Origin: Zoogloea sp016790385
Lineage (GTDB): Bacteria; Pseudomonadota; Gammaproteobacteria; Burkholderiales; Rhodocyclaceae
Assembly: GCF_041916735.1 (NCBI RefSeq)
Contig: NZ_JAYRYY010000001.1
Direction: 5' to 3' (one strand)
Length of the DNA stretch: 64,000 nt
Shown here: positions 41,167 through 50,854 of the stretch, piece after piece
How positions within the stretch are numbered: position 1 is the stretch's first letter
Layout: each line of letters starts with the position of its first letter
The notes under the pieces: generated by a model
Database searches by the model: none
Seen by the model: the letters and a program-made list of their open reading frames with translations, nothing else
Told to the model about the DNA's origin: nothing
Position numbers and translations under genes: made by a program

Positions 41167-43566
41167 ATGGTGAGCCAGGACGCACGTTACGATTTCTCGG
41201 TGAGTGGCATGACCTGTGCCGCCTGTGCCGCGCGCCTCGAGAAAGTGCTCAACCGTCTGCCCGGCGTCGACGCGACGGTTAATTTTGGCACCGGCAAGGC
41301 CCGGGTGATGGCGCGGCCCGATGCACCTGCTCCGGCAGACATGGTGGCCGCCATCCGCAAGGCCGGCTTCGATGTTCCCCCGGGTGTGCTTGACCTGAGC
41401 CTTTCAGGCATGAGTTGCGCTGCCTGCGCGGCGCGGATCGAAAAGGTGCTCAATCGGCTCCCCGGCGTGGAGGCCGCCGTCAACTTTGCCGCGGAAACGG
41501 CGCGGGTGCGCTACACCCCAGGTGTCGTCCAACCGGCGGAAATTGTCGCTGCGGTAGCGAAGGCCGGCTTTACCGCGACGCCCGTGGCCACTCGCGACCG
41601 GGACGCCGACAGGGTGCGCAAGGCTGCTGAGGCGGCCAACGAATTGCGACTGTTCTGGCTGTCGGCGGCGCTAAGTCTTCCGTTCCTGATCCAGATGGCT
41701 GGCATGTTCGGCGCCGATGCGGCCAGCGGTCATCATGCCGATTTGCTACCGCGATGGTTGCAGTGTCTTCTGGCCACGCCCGTGCAGTTCTGGATAGGGC
41801 GGCGGTTCTACGTCGGCGCCTGGGCTTCCCTGCGCGGTGGCGGCGCCAACATGGACGTGCTGGTGGCCCTGGGCACGAGTGTGGCCTATTGCTTCAGTCT
41901 GGTGGTGGTCCTGCTGGAGCGGCATGACCTCCACGTGTATTTCGAGGCATCGGCAAGCATCATCACCCTGGTGCTTCTGGGCAAGTTGCTGGAAGCGCGT
42001 GCCCGTGCGCGTACTTCCGCTGCCATCGAAGCCTTGCTGCGCCTTCAGCCGCCAACAGCCTGGGTTGAGCAGGCCGGGCAGTTGGTGGAGGTGCCGGTGG
42101 AGCAGGTGGTGGTGGGCACCGTTTTCGTGCTCCGCCCCGGCGACGCGGTACCGGTGGACGGCGACGTGCTGGAGGGTGAATCCTCGGCCGACGAGGCCAT
42201 GCTCACGGGGGAGAGTGTTCCGGTGGCGAAAGCGGTCGGCGATCAGGTCTTCGCGGCGACGGTCAATGGCGACGGGGTGTTGCGCTGCCGCGCCACCGGC
42301 ATCGGTGCCGAGACGTTGCTGGCGGGCATCGTGCGCCTTGTCGAACAGGCTCAGGGTGGCAAGCCCGCCGTGCAGCGTCTGGCCGATCGGGTCGCCGCGG
42401 TTTTCGTTCCGACGGTGGTTGTCATTGCGCTGCTCACCTTTATCGGCTGGTGGTGGTTCGGCGGCGAACTGGCTCCTGCGCTCGTCAACGCGGTTGCGGT
42501 GCTGGTGATTGCCTGCCCCTGCGCCCTGGGCCTGGCGACGCCGACAGCAGTCATGGTCGGAACGGGGCAGGGCGCCCGTGCCGGAATTCTGGTGAAGAAC
42601 GCGGAGGCGCTGGAACTGGCCGAGCGAATCAGGATTCTGGTGGTGGACAAGACAGGTACGCTGACCGAAGGCCGGCCCGCTGTGCTGGATGCAAGGATGG
42701 TTGCCGGCGTGGTGCGCGAGGACATGCTGGCCCTCGCTGCCGGCCTGGAGCAGACCAGCCACCATCCCCTGGCCCGCGCGGTGGTTGCCGCCGCACAGGG
42801 TGCCAGCGTGGTGCTCGGCCTGCCTGAAGCGGTTCAGGCGGTCAGCGGCAAAGGCGTTACCGGACGAGTGGGGGGCCGGACGGTGGCGGTGGGCTCCCCC
42901 GATTTCCTGGCCGCACAGGGTGCGCCCCTGCCGGCGGATGTGCTCGAGCCGCTGCTGGCCGGGGCGCTGACACCGGTGGGTGTGGCCGTCGATGGCAAGG
43001 CGCTGGGCGCGCTCGGGCTTGCCGACCCCCTGCGCGCCACGTCGAAGGCTGCCGTCGCACGCCTGCAAGGCCTGGGTATTCGGGTGGTGATGCTGACCGG
43101 TGATCACCCTGCGGTGGCGGCTCGGATTGCCGCCGAAGCTGGGATCTCCGAGTTCCGCGCCCAGGTGATGCCGGAAGGCAAGGCCATGGCCGTTGCGGCC
43201 TTGCGGGGGGATGGGCTCGTCGGGATGGTCGGAGACGGGATCAACGATGCGCCGGCGCTGGCCGCCGCCGACGTGTCCTTCGCCATCGGCGCGGGCTCCG
43301 ACGTGGCCATTGAGGCGGCTGACTTGACCCTGGTGCGCAACGATCTGGCCGGGGTTGCAGACGCGGTTTCCCTTTCCCGGGCAACCCTCGGAAAGATCCG
43401 TCAGAATCTGTTTTTTGCTTTTATCTACAACATCCTCGGGATTCCGGCGGCGGCCCTCGGGCTGCTCAATCCGGTGATCGCCGGCGCGGCAATGGCCATG
43501 AGCTCGGTGTCGGTGGTGAGCAATTCCCTGTTGCTCAGGCGCTGGCGCCCGGGAAAATCAGACTGA
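41167..43566 (+). CDS. copA: Copper-translocating P1B-type ATPase
   Basis: 799 residues. Two N-terminal heavy-metal-binding domains carry GMTCAAC (C17, C20) and GMSCAAC (C84, C87). Eight membrane helices are expected, with the transport motif CPC at 450-452, the phosphorylated Asp494 in DKTGT, the HP locus in SHHPLARAV, and GDGINDAPAL near the C-terminus. It exports Cu(I) from the cytoplasm. Given fnr, hemN and the TauE/SafE-like gene nearby, delivery of copper to a cbb3-type oxidase is an alternative to detoxification; two metal-binding domains are more common in the detoxifying type. CopZ is encoded 11 bp downstream. Confidence 0.95.
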   Translation: MVSQDARYDFSVSGMTCAACAARLEKVLNRLPGVDATVNFGTGKARVMARPDAPAPADMVAAIRKAGFDVPPGVLDLSLSGMSCAACAARIEKVLNRLPGVEAAVNFAAETARVRYTPGVVQPAEIVAAVAKAGFTATPVATRDRDADRVRKAAEAANELRLFWLSAALSLPFLIQMAGMFGADAASGHHADLLPRWLQCLLATPVQFWIGRRFYVGAWASLRGGGANMDVLVALGTSVAYCFSLVVVLLERHDLHVYFEASASIITLVLLGKLLEARARARTSAAIEALLRLQPPTAWVEQAGQLVEVPVEQVVVGTVFVLRPGDAVPVDGDVLEGESSADEAMLTGESVPVAKAVGDQVFAATVNGDGVLRCRATGIGAETLLAGIVRLVEQAQGGKPAVQRLADRVAAVFVPTVVVIALLTFIGWWWFGGELAPALVNAVAVLVIACPCALGLATPTAVMVGTGQGARAGILVKNAEALELAERIRILVVDKTGTLTEGRPAVLDARMVAGVVREDMLALAAGLEQTSHHPLARAVVAAAQGASVVLGLPEAVQAVSGKGVTGRVGGRTVAVGSPDFLAAQGAPLPADVLEPLLAGALTPVGVAVDGKALGALGLADPLRATSKAAVARLQGLGIRVVMLTGDHPAVAARIAAEAGISEFRAQVMPEGKAMAVAALRGDGLVGMVGDGINDAPALAAADVSFAIGAGSDVAIEAADLTLVRNDLAGVADAVSLSRATLGKIRQNLFFAFIYNILGIPAAALGLLNPVIAGAAMAMSSVSVVSNSLLLRRWRPGKSD

Positions 43567-43577
43567 AAGGAAACACG

Positions 43578-43784
43578 ATGGAAGAAGTCCTCATCAAGGT
43601 GACGGGCATGAGCTGTCAGGGCTGCGTGAAGAACCTCACGGGTGCGCTGTCGGCAACGCCTGGCGTGAGCAGTGTGGCGGTTTCCCTGGAACAAGGGGAG
43701 GCGCGCGTTGCCTATGATCCCGCCCTCGTCTCGTCCAATGCCCTGCGCACGGTGGTGGAAGACTGCGGTTTTGACGCGGTCTGA
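43578..43784 (+). CDS. copZ: CopZ-like copper chaperone
   Basis: 68 residues, a single heavy-metal-associated domain with GMSCQGC (Cys13, Cys16). Such proteins carry Cu(I) in the cytoplasm and pass it to CopA. AAAGGAAA upstream of the ATG is a good ribosome-binding site. The close spacing after copA suggests co-expression. Confidence 0.92.
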   Translation: MEEVLIKVTGMSCQGCVKNLTGALSATPGVSSVAVSLEQGEARVAYDPALVSSNALRTVVEDCGFDAV

Positions 43785-43804
43785 ACGGATTTCCGCCTCA
43801 TGGG

Positions 43805-43835
43805 TTCATCCGATGTAGCACGCCTCACATATAAT
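43805..43835 (+). promoter_or_regulatory. Probable sigma70 promoter of ppa
   Basis: A consensus TATAAT is at 43830-43835. The best -35 candidate is TTCATC at 43805-43810 with a long 19-nt spacer, so the -10 box is much more certain than the -35. The strong GGGAGG ribosome-binding site of ppa lies 25 bp further on. Confidence 0.55.
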
Positions 43836-43873
43836 GCGGCGCTGTCTTACATCTAATAAAGGGAGGTAGTGAT

Positions 43874-44401
43874 ATGGGTTTCGATCAGGTCAAGGCCGGT
43901 AAGGACGTTCCGAACGACATCAACGTCATCATCGAGATCTCCGCCCAGGGCGATCCGATCAAGTTTGAAGTGGACAAGGATAGCGGCGCGATCTTCGTTG
44001 ACCGCTTCATGGGTACGTCCATGCGTTACCCGATCAACTACGGCTACGTGCCCCACACCATCGCCGGCGATGGCGACCCGGTGGACGTGCTGGTGGTCAC
44101 TCCCTTCCCGCTGGCACCGGGCGTGGTCATCCGCTGCCGCCCGGTCGGCGTGCTGAAAATGGAGGACGACGGCGGCGTGGATGCCAAGGTTGTGGCCGTG
44201 CCCGTCTCCAAGCTGACCCCGCTGTACGACAAGGTTCAATCCACCGATGACCTGCCCGAGCTGCTGATGAAGCAGACCGTGCATTTCTTCGAGCACTACA
44301 AGGATTTGGAGCCGGGCAAGTGGGTGAAGATCCTGGGCTGGGGCACTGTTGAGGAAGCCAAGCAGGAAATCCTGAACGGTATCGCTGCTGCTGCCAAATA
44401 A
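43874..44401 (+). CDS. ppa: Inorganic pyrophosphatase, family I
   Basis: 175 residues, the usual bacterial size. It hydrolyses pyrophosphate to phosphate in the cytoplasm and so pulls biosynthetic reactions forward. The signature DGDPVDVLV is present, with YPINYGYVPHTIAGDGD before it and KVVAVPV after, and a conserved C-terminal HFFEHYKDLEPGKWVKI. GGAGG lies 7 nt before the ATG. It has its own promoter and terminator, so it is probably transcribed alone. Confidence 0.97.
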   Translation: MGFDQVKAGKDVPNDINVIIEISAQGDPIKFEVDKDSGAIFVDRFMGTSMRYPINYGYVPHTIAGDGDPVDVLVVTPFPLAPGVVIRCRPVGVLKMEDDGGVDAKVVAVPVSKLTPLYDKVQSTDDLPELLMKQTVHFFEHYKDLEPGKWVKILGWGTVEEAKQEILNGIAAAAK

Positions 44402-44422
44402 GCGGCTGCTTTCGTTGCAGAG

Positions 44423-44451
44423 AAAAGGGCCCGCGACATGCGGGCCTTTTT
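44423..44451. terminator. Bidirectional terminator between ppa and the flavoprotein gene
   Basis: GGCCCGC and GCGGGCC form a 7-bp stem with loop GACAT, flanked by AGAAAAG on the left and TTTTTC on the right. It suits ppa on the plus strand and the convergent gene on the minus strand. Confidence 0.88.
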
Positions 44452-44453
44452 CG

Positions 44454-45677
44454 TCAGGCCGCCTGTCCGGCCGCGTGGCCCGAGGCCCAGGCCCACTGAA
44501 AGTTGTAACCCCCCAGATGGCCGGTGACATCCACGACCTCGCCCACGAAGAACAGACCCGGTACGTCCCTGGCCTCCATGGTCTTGGATGAAAGTGCCCG
44601 CGTATCCACCCCGCCCAGGGTGACTTCGGCTTTGGCGTACCCCAGCGTGCCGTTGGGGGTGATCGCCCAGCCCGACAGGGCGGCGGCAACGGCGTCCAGC
44701 TCTCGGGCGTTGAATTGATGGGTGGGTTTGTTCCAGCCCCGCTGTTCGCACCAGGCCTGGGCGAACCGCTTGGGCAGGCGCTCGGTGAGCAGGTTGGCGA
44801 GCAGGCTCTTGCTGCGGGCACGCTCGGCCAGCCACTCGCGGACGTTGTCTGCCGGGAAGAGATTGACCGTGATCTGGTTGCCGCCGTCCGCCTCGCCGTA
44901 GTCCCGCGCTTGCCAATAAGACGAAACCTGCAGGATCACGGGGCCGGACAGCCCCCGGTGGGTGAATAGCAGGTTTTCGCGAAAGCGTCCGTCACCGCAT
45001 TCGGCCACCGCATCGAAGGCCATGCCGGATAGCTCCTTATAAACCGCGAGTTCCTCCGGCGGCAGGGTCAGGGGCACGAGGGCTGGCTTGGGTGGAACGA
45101 TCGTCAGCCCGAACTGCTCGGCAATCCGATAGCCCAGAGGTGTCGCCCCGATCTTCGGAATGGCCAGCCCCCCGGTGGCTACCACTAGGCTGGCGCAGGC
45201 CATCCGTCCGTGGCTGGTGTCCAGAATGAAGCGTGCCTCCGGAGTGTCACCCGTTTCAATTGACTGGAGTGTGCAGGGCATGGCCCAGCTTACGGTGCCG
45301 TCGTCGCATTCGGCCCGCAGCATGTCGATGATGTCCTGGGCCGAGTTGTCGCAGAAGAGCTGACCATGCTCCCGCTCATGCCAGGCAATGCCGTGGCGAT
45401 CCACCAGCCCGATGAAATGCGCCGGGGTGTAGCGGGCCAGGGCCGAGCGACAGAATTGGGGGTTACGCGACAGGTAGTTCCCCATGCCCACTTCGAGATT
45501 GGTGAAGTTGCAGCGCCCTCCGCCCGATATGCGGATCTTTTCGGCCAGCTTGGCCGCATGGTCGAGAATCAACACCCTCCGGCCACGCTTGCCGGCTTCG
45601 GCGGCGCACATCATGCCGGCGGCGCCGGCGCCGATCACGATCACGTCATAGGTGGAAATCCTGGCTGTTGCGCTCAT
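44454..45677 (-). CDS. HI0933-family FAD/NAD(P)-dependent oxidoreductase
   Basis: 407 residues. An N-terminal Rossmann motif GAGAAG (16-21) is followed by the family hallmark KIRISGGGRCNFTN, and VVATGGLAIPKIGATPLGY, FTHRGLSGPVILQVSS and the C-terminal GGYNFQWAWASGHAAG. The family binds FAD; members include BaiN-like enzymes, but for most the substrate is unknown. No neighbour suggests a pathway here. The stop codon sits just after the bidirectional terminator. Confidence 0.88.
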   Translation of the reverse strand: MSATARISTYDVIVIGAGAAGMMCAAEAGKRGRRVLILDHAAKLAEKIRISGGGRCNFTNLEVGMGNYLSRNPQFCRSALARYTPAHFIGLVDRHGIAWHEREHGQLFCDNSAQDIIDMLRAECDDGTVSWAMPCTLQSIETGDTPEARFILDTSHGRMACASLVVATGGLAIPKIGATPLGYRIAEQFGLTIVPPKPALVPLTLPPEELAVYKELSGMAFDAVAECGDGRFRENLLFTHRGLSGPVILQVSSYWQARDYGEADGGNQITVNLFPADNVREWLAERARSKSLLANLLTERLPKRFAQAWCEQRGWNKPTHQFNARELDAVAAALSGWAITPNGTLGYAKAEVTLGGVDTRALSSKTMEARDVPGLFFVGEVVDVTGHLGGYNFQWAWASGHAAGQAA

Positions 45678-45843
45678 GGCGGCGGATGTCTGGGGGGAAC
45701 GGGCCAGGAGGATAGACCGCCGCTTGCGTTACGGCAAACTCGGCGCAGAACGTCATTTTCAGCCCTGGTTTCCCCTGCTAGGCTTGCGGGATGAAAGAAT
45801 GCTCGCCCGCGCGGCTGGTGCGGAGAAAAAGGGACACGATGAG

Positions 45844-48800
45844 ATGGGACATAAAGTGCGTGTAGCCGGGCGGCCGGTGAAGTGGGCACTGTGGGGCGCG
45901 GGGATTCTGGCGCTGGTGGGGGTGGCGGGTTTTCTGATTGCCCCGCCGCTGGTCAGGTCGGTGGCGCAAAATACCTTGTCCGATCTGCTGCACCGGCCCG
46001 TGAGCATTGAGGCTGTCTCTATCAACCCCTACGCCCTGTCGGCGGAGGTTCGTGGCTTCCGCATCCAGGAACGCGACAGCGATGCAACGGCGGCCAGCTT
46101 TTCGTCCCTCTATGTCAATGTCGAGCTCGAATCCCTGTTTCGGGGTGGGGTGGTGGTCGAAGAGTTGAAGCTTGTCGAGCCGGTGGTCCGGGTGGTTCGG
46201 ATGGAGGGCCGGCGCTTCAACTGGTCAGATGTGATCGACGAGATCCTCAACAAACCGGATGACGGCTCATCCAGCCGTTTTGCAGTCAATAACATTCGCG
46301 TCGAGAAGGGGCGGGTCGATTTTGAGGACAGGCCGGCCGGCGGAAAACACGCCTTGACCGAGTTGGAGCTTGGTCTGCCCTTCGTCTCCAACATGCCTTC
46401 CCACGTTTCCGTCTTTGTCGAGCCATTGCTGGCGATGAAGTTGGATGATTCGCCCTTTGAGGTCCGGGGCAAGGCTCTGCCTTTCTCTCCCAGCCGCGAG
46501 TCGCTGGTCAACCTGCGCATTGACCGCTTCGATCTCACCCGGTACGTGGATTACGTGCCCGTGGAAAAGACCTTTCGCTTGCCCACAGCGCGTGTCTCCA
46601 CTGATCTCGAACTGCGTTTTGCGCAGCCGCCCAATGCCGCTCCCGAGCTGAGCATGAAGGGCACGCTGGCGCTGGACGATGTGGAGATCCAGCACGCGGA
46701 TGGCAAGGCGGCCATCAAGCTGGCCGCGGTACGCGTCGGCATCGACAAGTTGGCCCCCCTTGCGGGCGAACTGGCGCTTGGGACGGTGTCTGTCGACAGG
46801 CCCGAGATCCATGTGACCCGTGGCCGGGATAGCCAGTTGAGCTTGCGAGCCCTGATTCCAAAAGTGACCCGCGAAGCGCGCAAGCTTGAGACGGAGGGCG
46901 CGCCTGCGCCGGAGACTCCTGCCCCACCGGCGAAGCCTTTTGCCCTTTCTCTCGCCAAGTTCAAGCTGGCCGGAGGTCGCGTCCATGTGGTCGACGATCT
47001 GCCGGCCGGGCCCTATCACAAGACACTTCAGGATCTGCACGTGTCCGTGCGTCAGTTGCGCCTGCCGGGCAGCGAGCCCGCCGCGCTGGATTTCGGTTTT
47101 GGCACGGAGTCGGGCGAGACCATTGAGCACAAGGGCAGTCTTGTCGTCGAGCCGCTCAAGCTGAGCGGTGCGCTCACGGTCAGCGGCCTTGACGTGCCTG
47201 CCCTGAAGCCTTACTTCGAGGCGGCTCTGGGGCAGGCCGAGGTGCTCTCGGGCAAGGCGGACGCGCAGCTGACTTACGACGTTGCGCTGCTTGCGGGGGA
47301 GCCACGGGTCGGACTCAAGGCGGAATCCTTGAAACTCAGCAACCTGAACCTCCGCGTCAAGGGCGAGAAGGCGCCCCTGGCCCGCCTTGGAATGCTTGAA
47401 GTGCGTGGGGCGGATGTGGACGCACTTGGCCGCCGCGTGACGATTGGCGAAATTGTGGGCAATGCCACGCGGATCGGATTGGTGCGGGGCAAGGATGGGC
47501 TGATCAATGCCCAGCGCCTTGCCGGCGACACGGCGGTCAGCGGGGCGCGTGCGCCGGCCGCAAAGGCGTCATCGCCGCCGCCAGCGGGCAGGGGCGTTCC
47601 GGCGAAGCCGTGGCAGCTTGAGATCAAGCGAGTGAGCCTCGACGACTGGGGGCTAAGGCTCGAGGATCAGACCCTGGCGCCTGCGGTGGTGCTCAACGTC
47701 GAGCCCCTCAGCCTGAAGGTGGAGGGTCTGACCACCGCCAAGGGCGGCACGGCCCGGTTGAACCTACAGGCCGCAGTGAACAAGCGCGGCCGGGTAGCCG
47801 TATCGGGCAGCCTGGGGCTGGCTCCGCTGGCCGGTAAGCTTGACCTGGATGTGAAAGCCGTCGATCTGGCCATGCTCCAGCCCTACGTGACCGAGCGGGT
47901 CAAAATTGCGATCACCCGTGGCAACGTGACCTCCCGCGGCCTGCTCACATTCGAGCTGCCTGCCAATGGTGGCCTGAAGGGGGGCTTCAGGGGAAAGCTT
48001 ACAGTCGGTGATTTTGCATCGGTGGACAAGCTCAACGCAGCGGACTTCCTCAAGTGGAAGTCCTTGTATTTCGGCGGTGTAGATGTCCGCCTGTCGCCGC
48101 TGGCCGTGAATATCGACGAGATTGCCCTGAGTGATTTCTATACCCGCCTGATCCTTGACGCCCAGGGTGGGCTCAATATCCGCGAGATTACCGCCCAGCA
48201 GGCCATCGAGAAGAAGGAGGCTGCCGCGGCCAGGGCAGCGGGCGAGGCCAGCGCGCCTGCGCAGCCCCTGCCGCCCATCGTGATCAAGCGCATCACACTT
48301 CAGGGAGGCAATATTGCCTACCGTGACCGATTCATCCGCCCCAACTACGATGCCAACCTTACAGGCATGGGCGGGCGGCTCACGGGGCTTTCGTCCGACC
48401 CCGGCACCATTGCCGAACTGGATCTGAGAGGCAAGGTCGACAACGCTGCGCCCGTCGAGGTGGTGGGCAAGCTCAACCCCTTCCGTCAGGACAAGGCCCT
48501 TGACATCCATGCGTCCGTGAAGGACTTCGAGCTCTCTGGCGTATCGACCTACGCCGCCAAGTATGTGGGCTACGGCATCGAGAAAGGCAAACTCTCGGCG
48601 GATCTGAAATACAAGGTCGAGGATAGAAAACTCACTGCCACCAACGAGATCTTTCTCGATCAGCTGACTTTCGGCGACCACGTGGACAGCCCCAATGCTC
48701 TCAAGCTGCCGGTGCTCCTTGCGGTCTCTCTGCTCAAGAACAGTCGCGGTGAGATCGATCTCAACCTGCCCGTGGGCGGTTCCCTGGACGACCCCGAATT

Positions 48801-49467
48801 CAGTGTCGTTGGCCTTGTTTTCAAGGTGATCGTTAACCTAGTCGGCAAGGCCATCACCTCGCCCTTCGCCCTTCTGGGCGCGATGCTGGGGGGAGACAGT
48901 GAGGAATTGGCCTGGGTGGATTTCGACGCGGGCTTCGCCCGGGTGCCGGAGTCGGCCGAGGTGAAGCTCAAAGCCATCTCCCGAGCGATGACCGAGAAGC
49001 CAAGCCTGAAGCTCGACATCGCCGGGCGGGCGGATACCCTGAATGATCCGGAAGGGCTCAAGCGCGCCATCCTGCTTGGCAAGCTTGAAGCCCTGAAGGT
49101 CAAGGACATGGCCAAGAAAGGGGAATCAGTCGAGGAGGGGGGGAGGGTGACGATCTCACCAGCCGAATATCCGGGACTTGTCAGCCGGGTCTATGCCGCA
49201 GAAAAGTTTCCCAAGCCACGTAACATGATCGGCCTGTCCAAGGATCTGCCTGTTGCCGAGATGGAGAAGCTGATCCTGACCAGTATCCAGGTCGGTGACG
49301 ACGATCTGCGTCTGTTGGCACAGCAGCGTGCCCAGGCGGTCAAGACCTGGCTGCTGGAGCAGGGCAAGGTGCCCGCCGAGCGCGTCTTTCTGCTTGCCCC
49401 CCGAAGCGGGGATGACGGGAAGCACCCCAAGGCTCGTGTCAGCCGGGTGGATTTCGCCCTGCGTTGA
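45844..49467 (+). CDS. DUF748 / AsmA-like periplasmic protein
   Basis: 1,207 residues from the ATG at 45844, preceded by AAAGGGA; an in-frame ATG at 45799 is possible. One N-terminal membrane helix (VKWALWGAGILALVGVAGFLIAPPLV) anchors a long periplasmic part with the DUF748 pattern: VSIEAVSINPYALSAEVRGF at the start, repeated beta-rich blocks, and VDSPNALKLPVLLAVSLLKNSRGEIDLNLPVGGSLDDPEFS late in the protein. The last 100 residues resemble an OmpA-like end (QRAQAVKTWLLEQGKVPAERVFL). AsmA-like proteins are thought to bridge the periplasm for lipid movement; for DUF748 this is inferred. Confidence 0.88.
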   Translation: MGHKVRVAGRPVKWALWGAGILALVGVAGFLIAPPLVRSVAQNTLSDLLHRPVSIEAVSINPYALSAEVRGFRIQERDSDATAASFSSLYVNVELESLFRGGVVVEELKLVEPVVRVVRMEGRRFNWSDVIDEILNKPDDGSSSRFAVNNIRVEKGRVDFEDRPAGGKHALTELELGLPFVSNMPSHVSVFVEPLLAMKLDDSPFEVRGKALPFSPSRESLVNLRIDRFDLTRYVDYVPVEKTFRLPTARVSTDLELRFAQPPNAAPELSMKGTLALDDVEIQHADGKAAIKLAAVRVGIDKLAPLAGELALGTVSVDRPEIHVTRGRDSQLSLRALIPKVTREARKLETEGAPAPETPAPPAKPFALSLAKFKLAGGRVHVVDDLPAGPYHKTLQDLHVSVRQLRLPGSEPAALDFGFGTESGETIEHKGSLVVEPLKLSGALTVSGLDVPALKPYFEAALGQAEVLSGKADAQLTYDVALLAGEPRVGLKAESLKLSNLNLRVKGEKAPLARLGMLEVRGADVDALGRRVTIGEIVGNATRIGLVRGKDGLINAQRLAGDTAVSGARAPAAKASSPPPAGRGVPAKPWQLEIKRVSLDDWGLRLEDQTLAPAVVLNVEPLSLKVEGLTTAKGGTARLNLQAAVNKRGRVAVSGSLGLAPLAGKLDLDVKAVDLAMLQPYVTERVKIAITRGNVTSRGLLTFELPANGGLKGGFRGKLTVGDFASVDKLNAADFLKWKSLYFGGVDVRLSPLAVNIDEIALSDFYTRLILDAQGGLNIREITAQQAIEKKEAAAARAAGEASAPAQPLPPIVIKRITLQGGNIAYRDRFIRPNYDANLTGMGGRLTGLSSDPGTIAELDLRGKVDNAAPVEVVGKLNPFRQDKALDIHASVKDFELSGVSTYAAKYVGYGIEKGKLSADLKYKVEDRKLTATNEIFLDQLTFGDHVDSPNALKLPVLLAVSLLKNSRGEIDLNLPVGGSLDDPEFSVVGLVFKVIVNLVGKAITSPFALLGAMLGGDSEELAWVDFDAGFARVPESAEVKLKAISRAMTEKPSLKLDIAGRADTLNDPEGLKRAILLGKLEALKVKDMAKKGESVEEGGRVTISPAEYPGLVSRVYAAEKFPKPRNMIGLSKDLPVAEMEKLILTSIQVGDDDLRLLAQQRAQAVKTWLLEQGKVPAERVFLLAPRSGDDGKHPKARVSRVDFALR

Positions 49468-49483
49468 AGGACTGGAGGAACTC

Positions 49484-49795
49484 ATGAGACCCGCAAGACT
49501 CGATACGGCCGCCCGCGAGGCTGCCCTGGCCGAACTGATGGGATGGCAAGTGCTTTCCGATCGGGATGCCATTTCCAAGTGCTTTCGTTTTGCCGATTTC
49601 AACGCGGCCTTTGGGTGGATGAGCCGGGTCGCGCTGATGGCCGAGAAGCTGGATCACCATCCCGAATGGTTCAATGTCTATGGCCGCGTCGAGGTGACGC
49701 TGAGTACCCACGACGCAGGCGGGCTGAGCGTTCTCGACCTGCAATTGGCCCGCTTCATGGATGCCGCCGCGGCACAATGCGGCAGCGCGACATGA
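49484..49795 (+). CDS. phhB: Pterin-4a-carbinolamine dehydratase
   Basis: 103 residues from the ATG at 49484, with GGAGG 5 nt before it. The family core EKLDHHPEWFNVYGRVEVTLSTHDAGGLS contains the His-His pair and the Pro-Glu-Trp that line the active site. The enzyme dehydrates 4a-hydroxytetrahydropterin, recycling the cofactor of phenylalanine hydroxylase. No phhA is present in the window. It follows the DUF748 gene by 16 nt and may be read from the same transcript. Confidence 0.92.
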   Translation: MRPARLDTAAREAALAELMGWQVLSDRDAISKCFRFADFNAAFGWMSRVALMAEKLDHHPEWFNVYGRVEVTLSTHDAGGLSVLDLQLARFMDAAAAQCGSAT

Positions 49796-49915
49796 TTGTC
49801 TGAGCCGAGGGTGCTAACCTTCGCCAACCGGATCTGTTGGTTTCATCGATTTCGGCATTCATGGAGTCCGGGCTGACAAAAAATAATCCGGACAACCCGA
49901 GGGAGAACACCGTTG

Positions 49916-50845
49916 ATGCACCTGACCTTTCACTGGAGTGGACCCCTGCGTCGTTCGCGCGCGCGTATCGAGTCATCGGGCGATGAGCAGGCGGAAAGCC
50001 GGCGTACCTGGAAGCGCTTTCCCTATGGTGACAGGATTTACCGCTACGGTGGCACCGCCCTTCAGAGCAATTGGTCACGCCTTCATCGGGGCGACCGTGA
50101 GCCCTATCCCTCAGCAGACAGTCTTGATGCGCTGATGCGCGCAAACCCCGCACTGGCCCGCAGCGTCCCCGCGGCGGAAGCGCTTGTTCCCATCCTTGAG
50201 GACGCCTGGCGGGCTTATCACGCGGGCGATTTTGCCGACGCGGTGGATCGTGGTCTGGCCGCGGGGCCGGTGGGCCTGGTGGTTTCCGCACGGGCCGCGG
50301 CGGTGTATGCCTCGCACCTGGAGGAGGATGAGACGCGGCGGATCGCCATTTTGCGGGGTGTGGTGGAATCCTGTTCGGCCCTGGTGCAACTGGCGCCAAA
50401 CTGGGCCAACGCGTGGTATGTCTATGGGCTGGCCCTGGGCCGCTTCAGTCAGAACATCTCGGTGGTTCGAGCGCTGTCCCAGGGGCTGGGTAGCAAGGTG
50501 AGGGACAGCCTGCAGAGGGCCGTTGAACTGGAGCCCAGCCACGCGGATGCCCACGTGGGCCTGGGGGTTTATCATGCCGAGGTGATTGACAAGGTGGGGG
50601 CGTTGATGGCCGCCATTACCTATGGTGCGCGCCGCACGGCGGTAACCGAGCACTTCGAGACCGCCCGGCAGCTGCATCCCCAATCCCCGGTGGTGCTTGC
50701 GGAATACGCCCGATCCACCGTTCTTGCGTTCGGAAATCTTCACCAGGGGCGCGCGCATCAGATCTTTGGCGAGGCCGCGGCCTGCCAGCCAGCTGATGCG
50801 CTTGAACGCCTCGACGTGGAGTGGGCTCTCGGCGAAACCGGCTAG
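49916..50845 (+). CDS. TPR-like hypothetical protein
   Basis: 309 residues from the ATG at 49916, with GAGGGAG upstream. I do not recognise a named family. The N-terminal 80 residues are basic and hydrophilic (WKRFPYGDRIYRYGG). From about 100 onward, helical repeats of tetratricopeptide type appear: DAWRAYHAGDFADAVDRGL, NWANAWYVYGLALGRF, SHADAHVGLGVYHAEV. No signal peptide is evident, so a cytoplasmic scaffold or adaptor is likely. It converges on smpB with a 9-bp gap between stop codons. The function is unknown. Confidence 0.75.
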   Translation: MHLTFHWSGPLRRSRARIESSGDEQAESRRTWKRFPYGDRIYRYGGTALQSNWSRLHRGDREPYPSADSLDALMRANPALARSVPAAEALVPILEDAWRAYHAGDFADAVDRGLAAGPVGLVVSARAAAVYASHLEEDETRRIAILRGVVESCSALVQLAPNWANAWYVYGLALGRFSQNISVVRALSQGLGSKVRDSLQRAVELEPSHADAHVGLGVYHAEVIDKVGALMAAITYGARRTAVTEHFETARQLHPQSPVVLAEYARSTVLAFGNLHQGRAHQIFGEAAACQPADALERLDVEWALGETG

Positions 50846-50854
50846 CCCTGACTG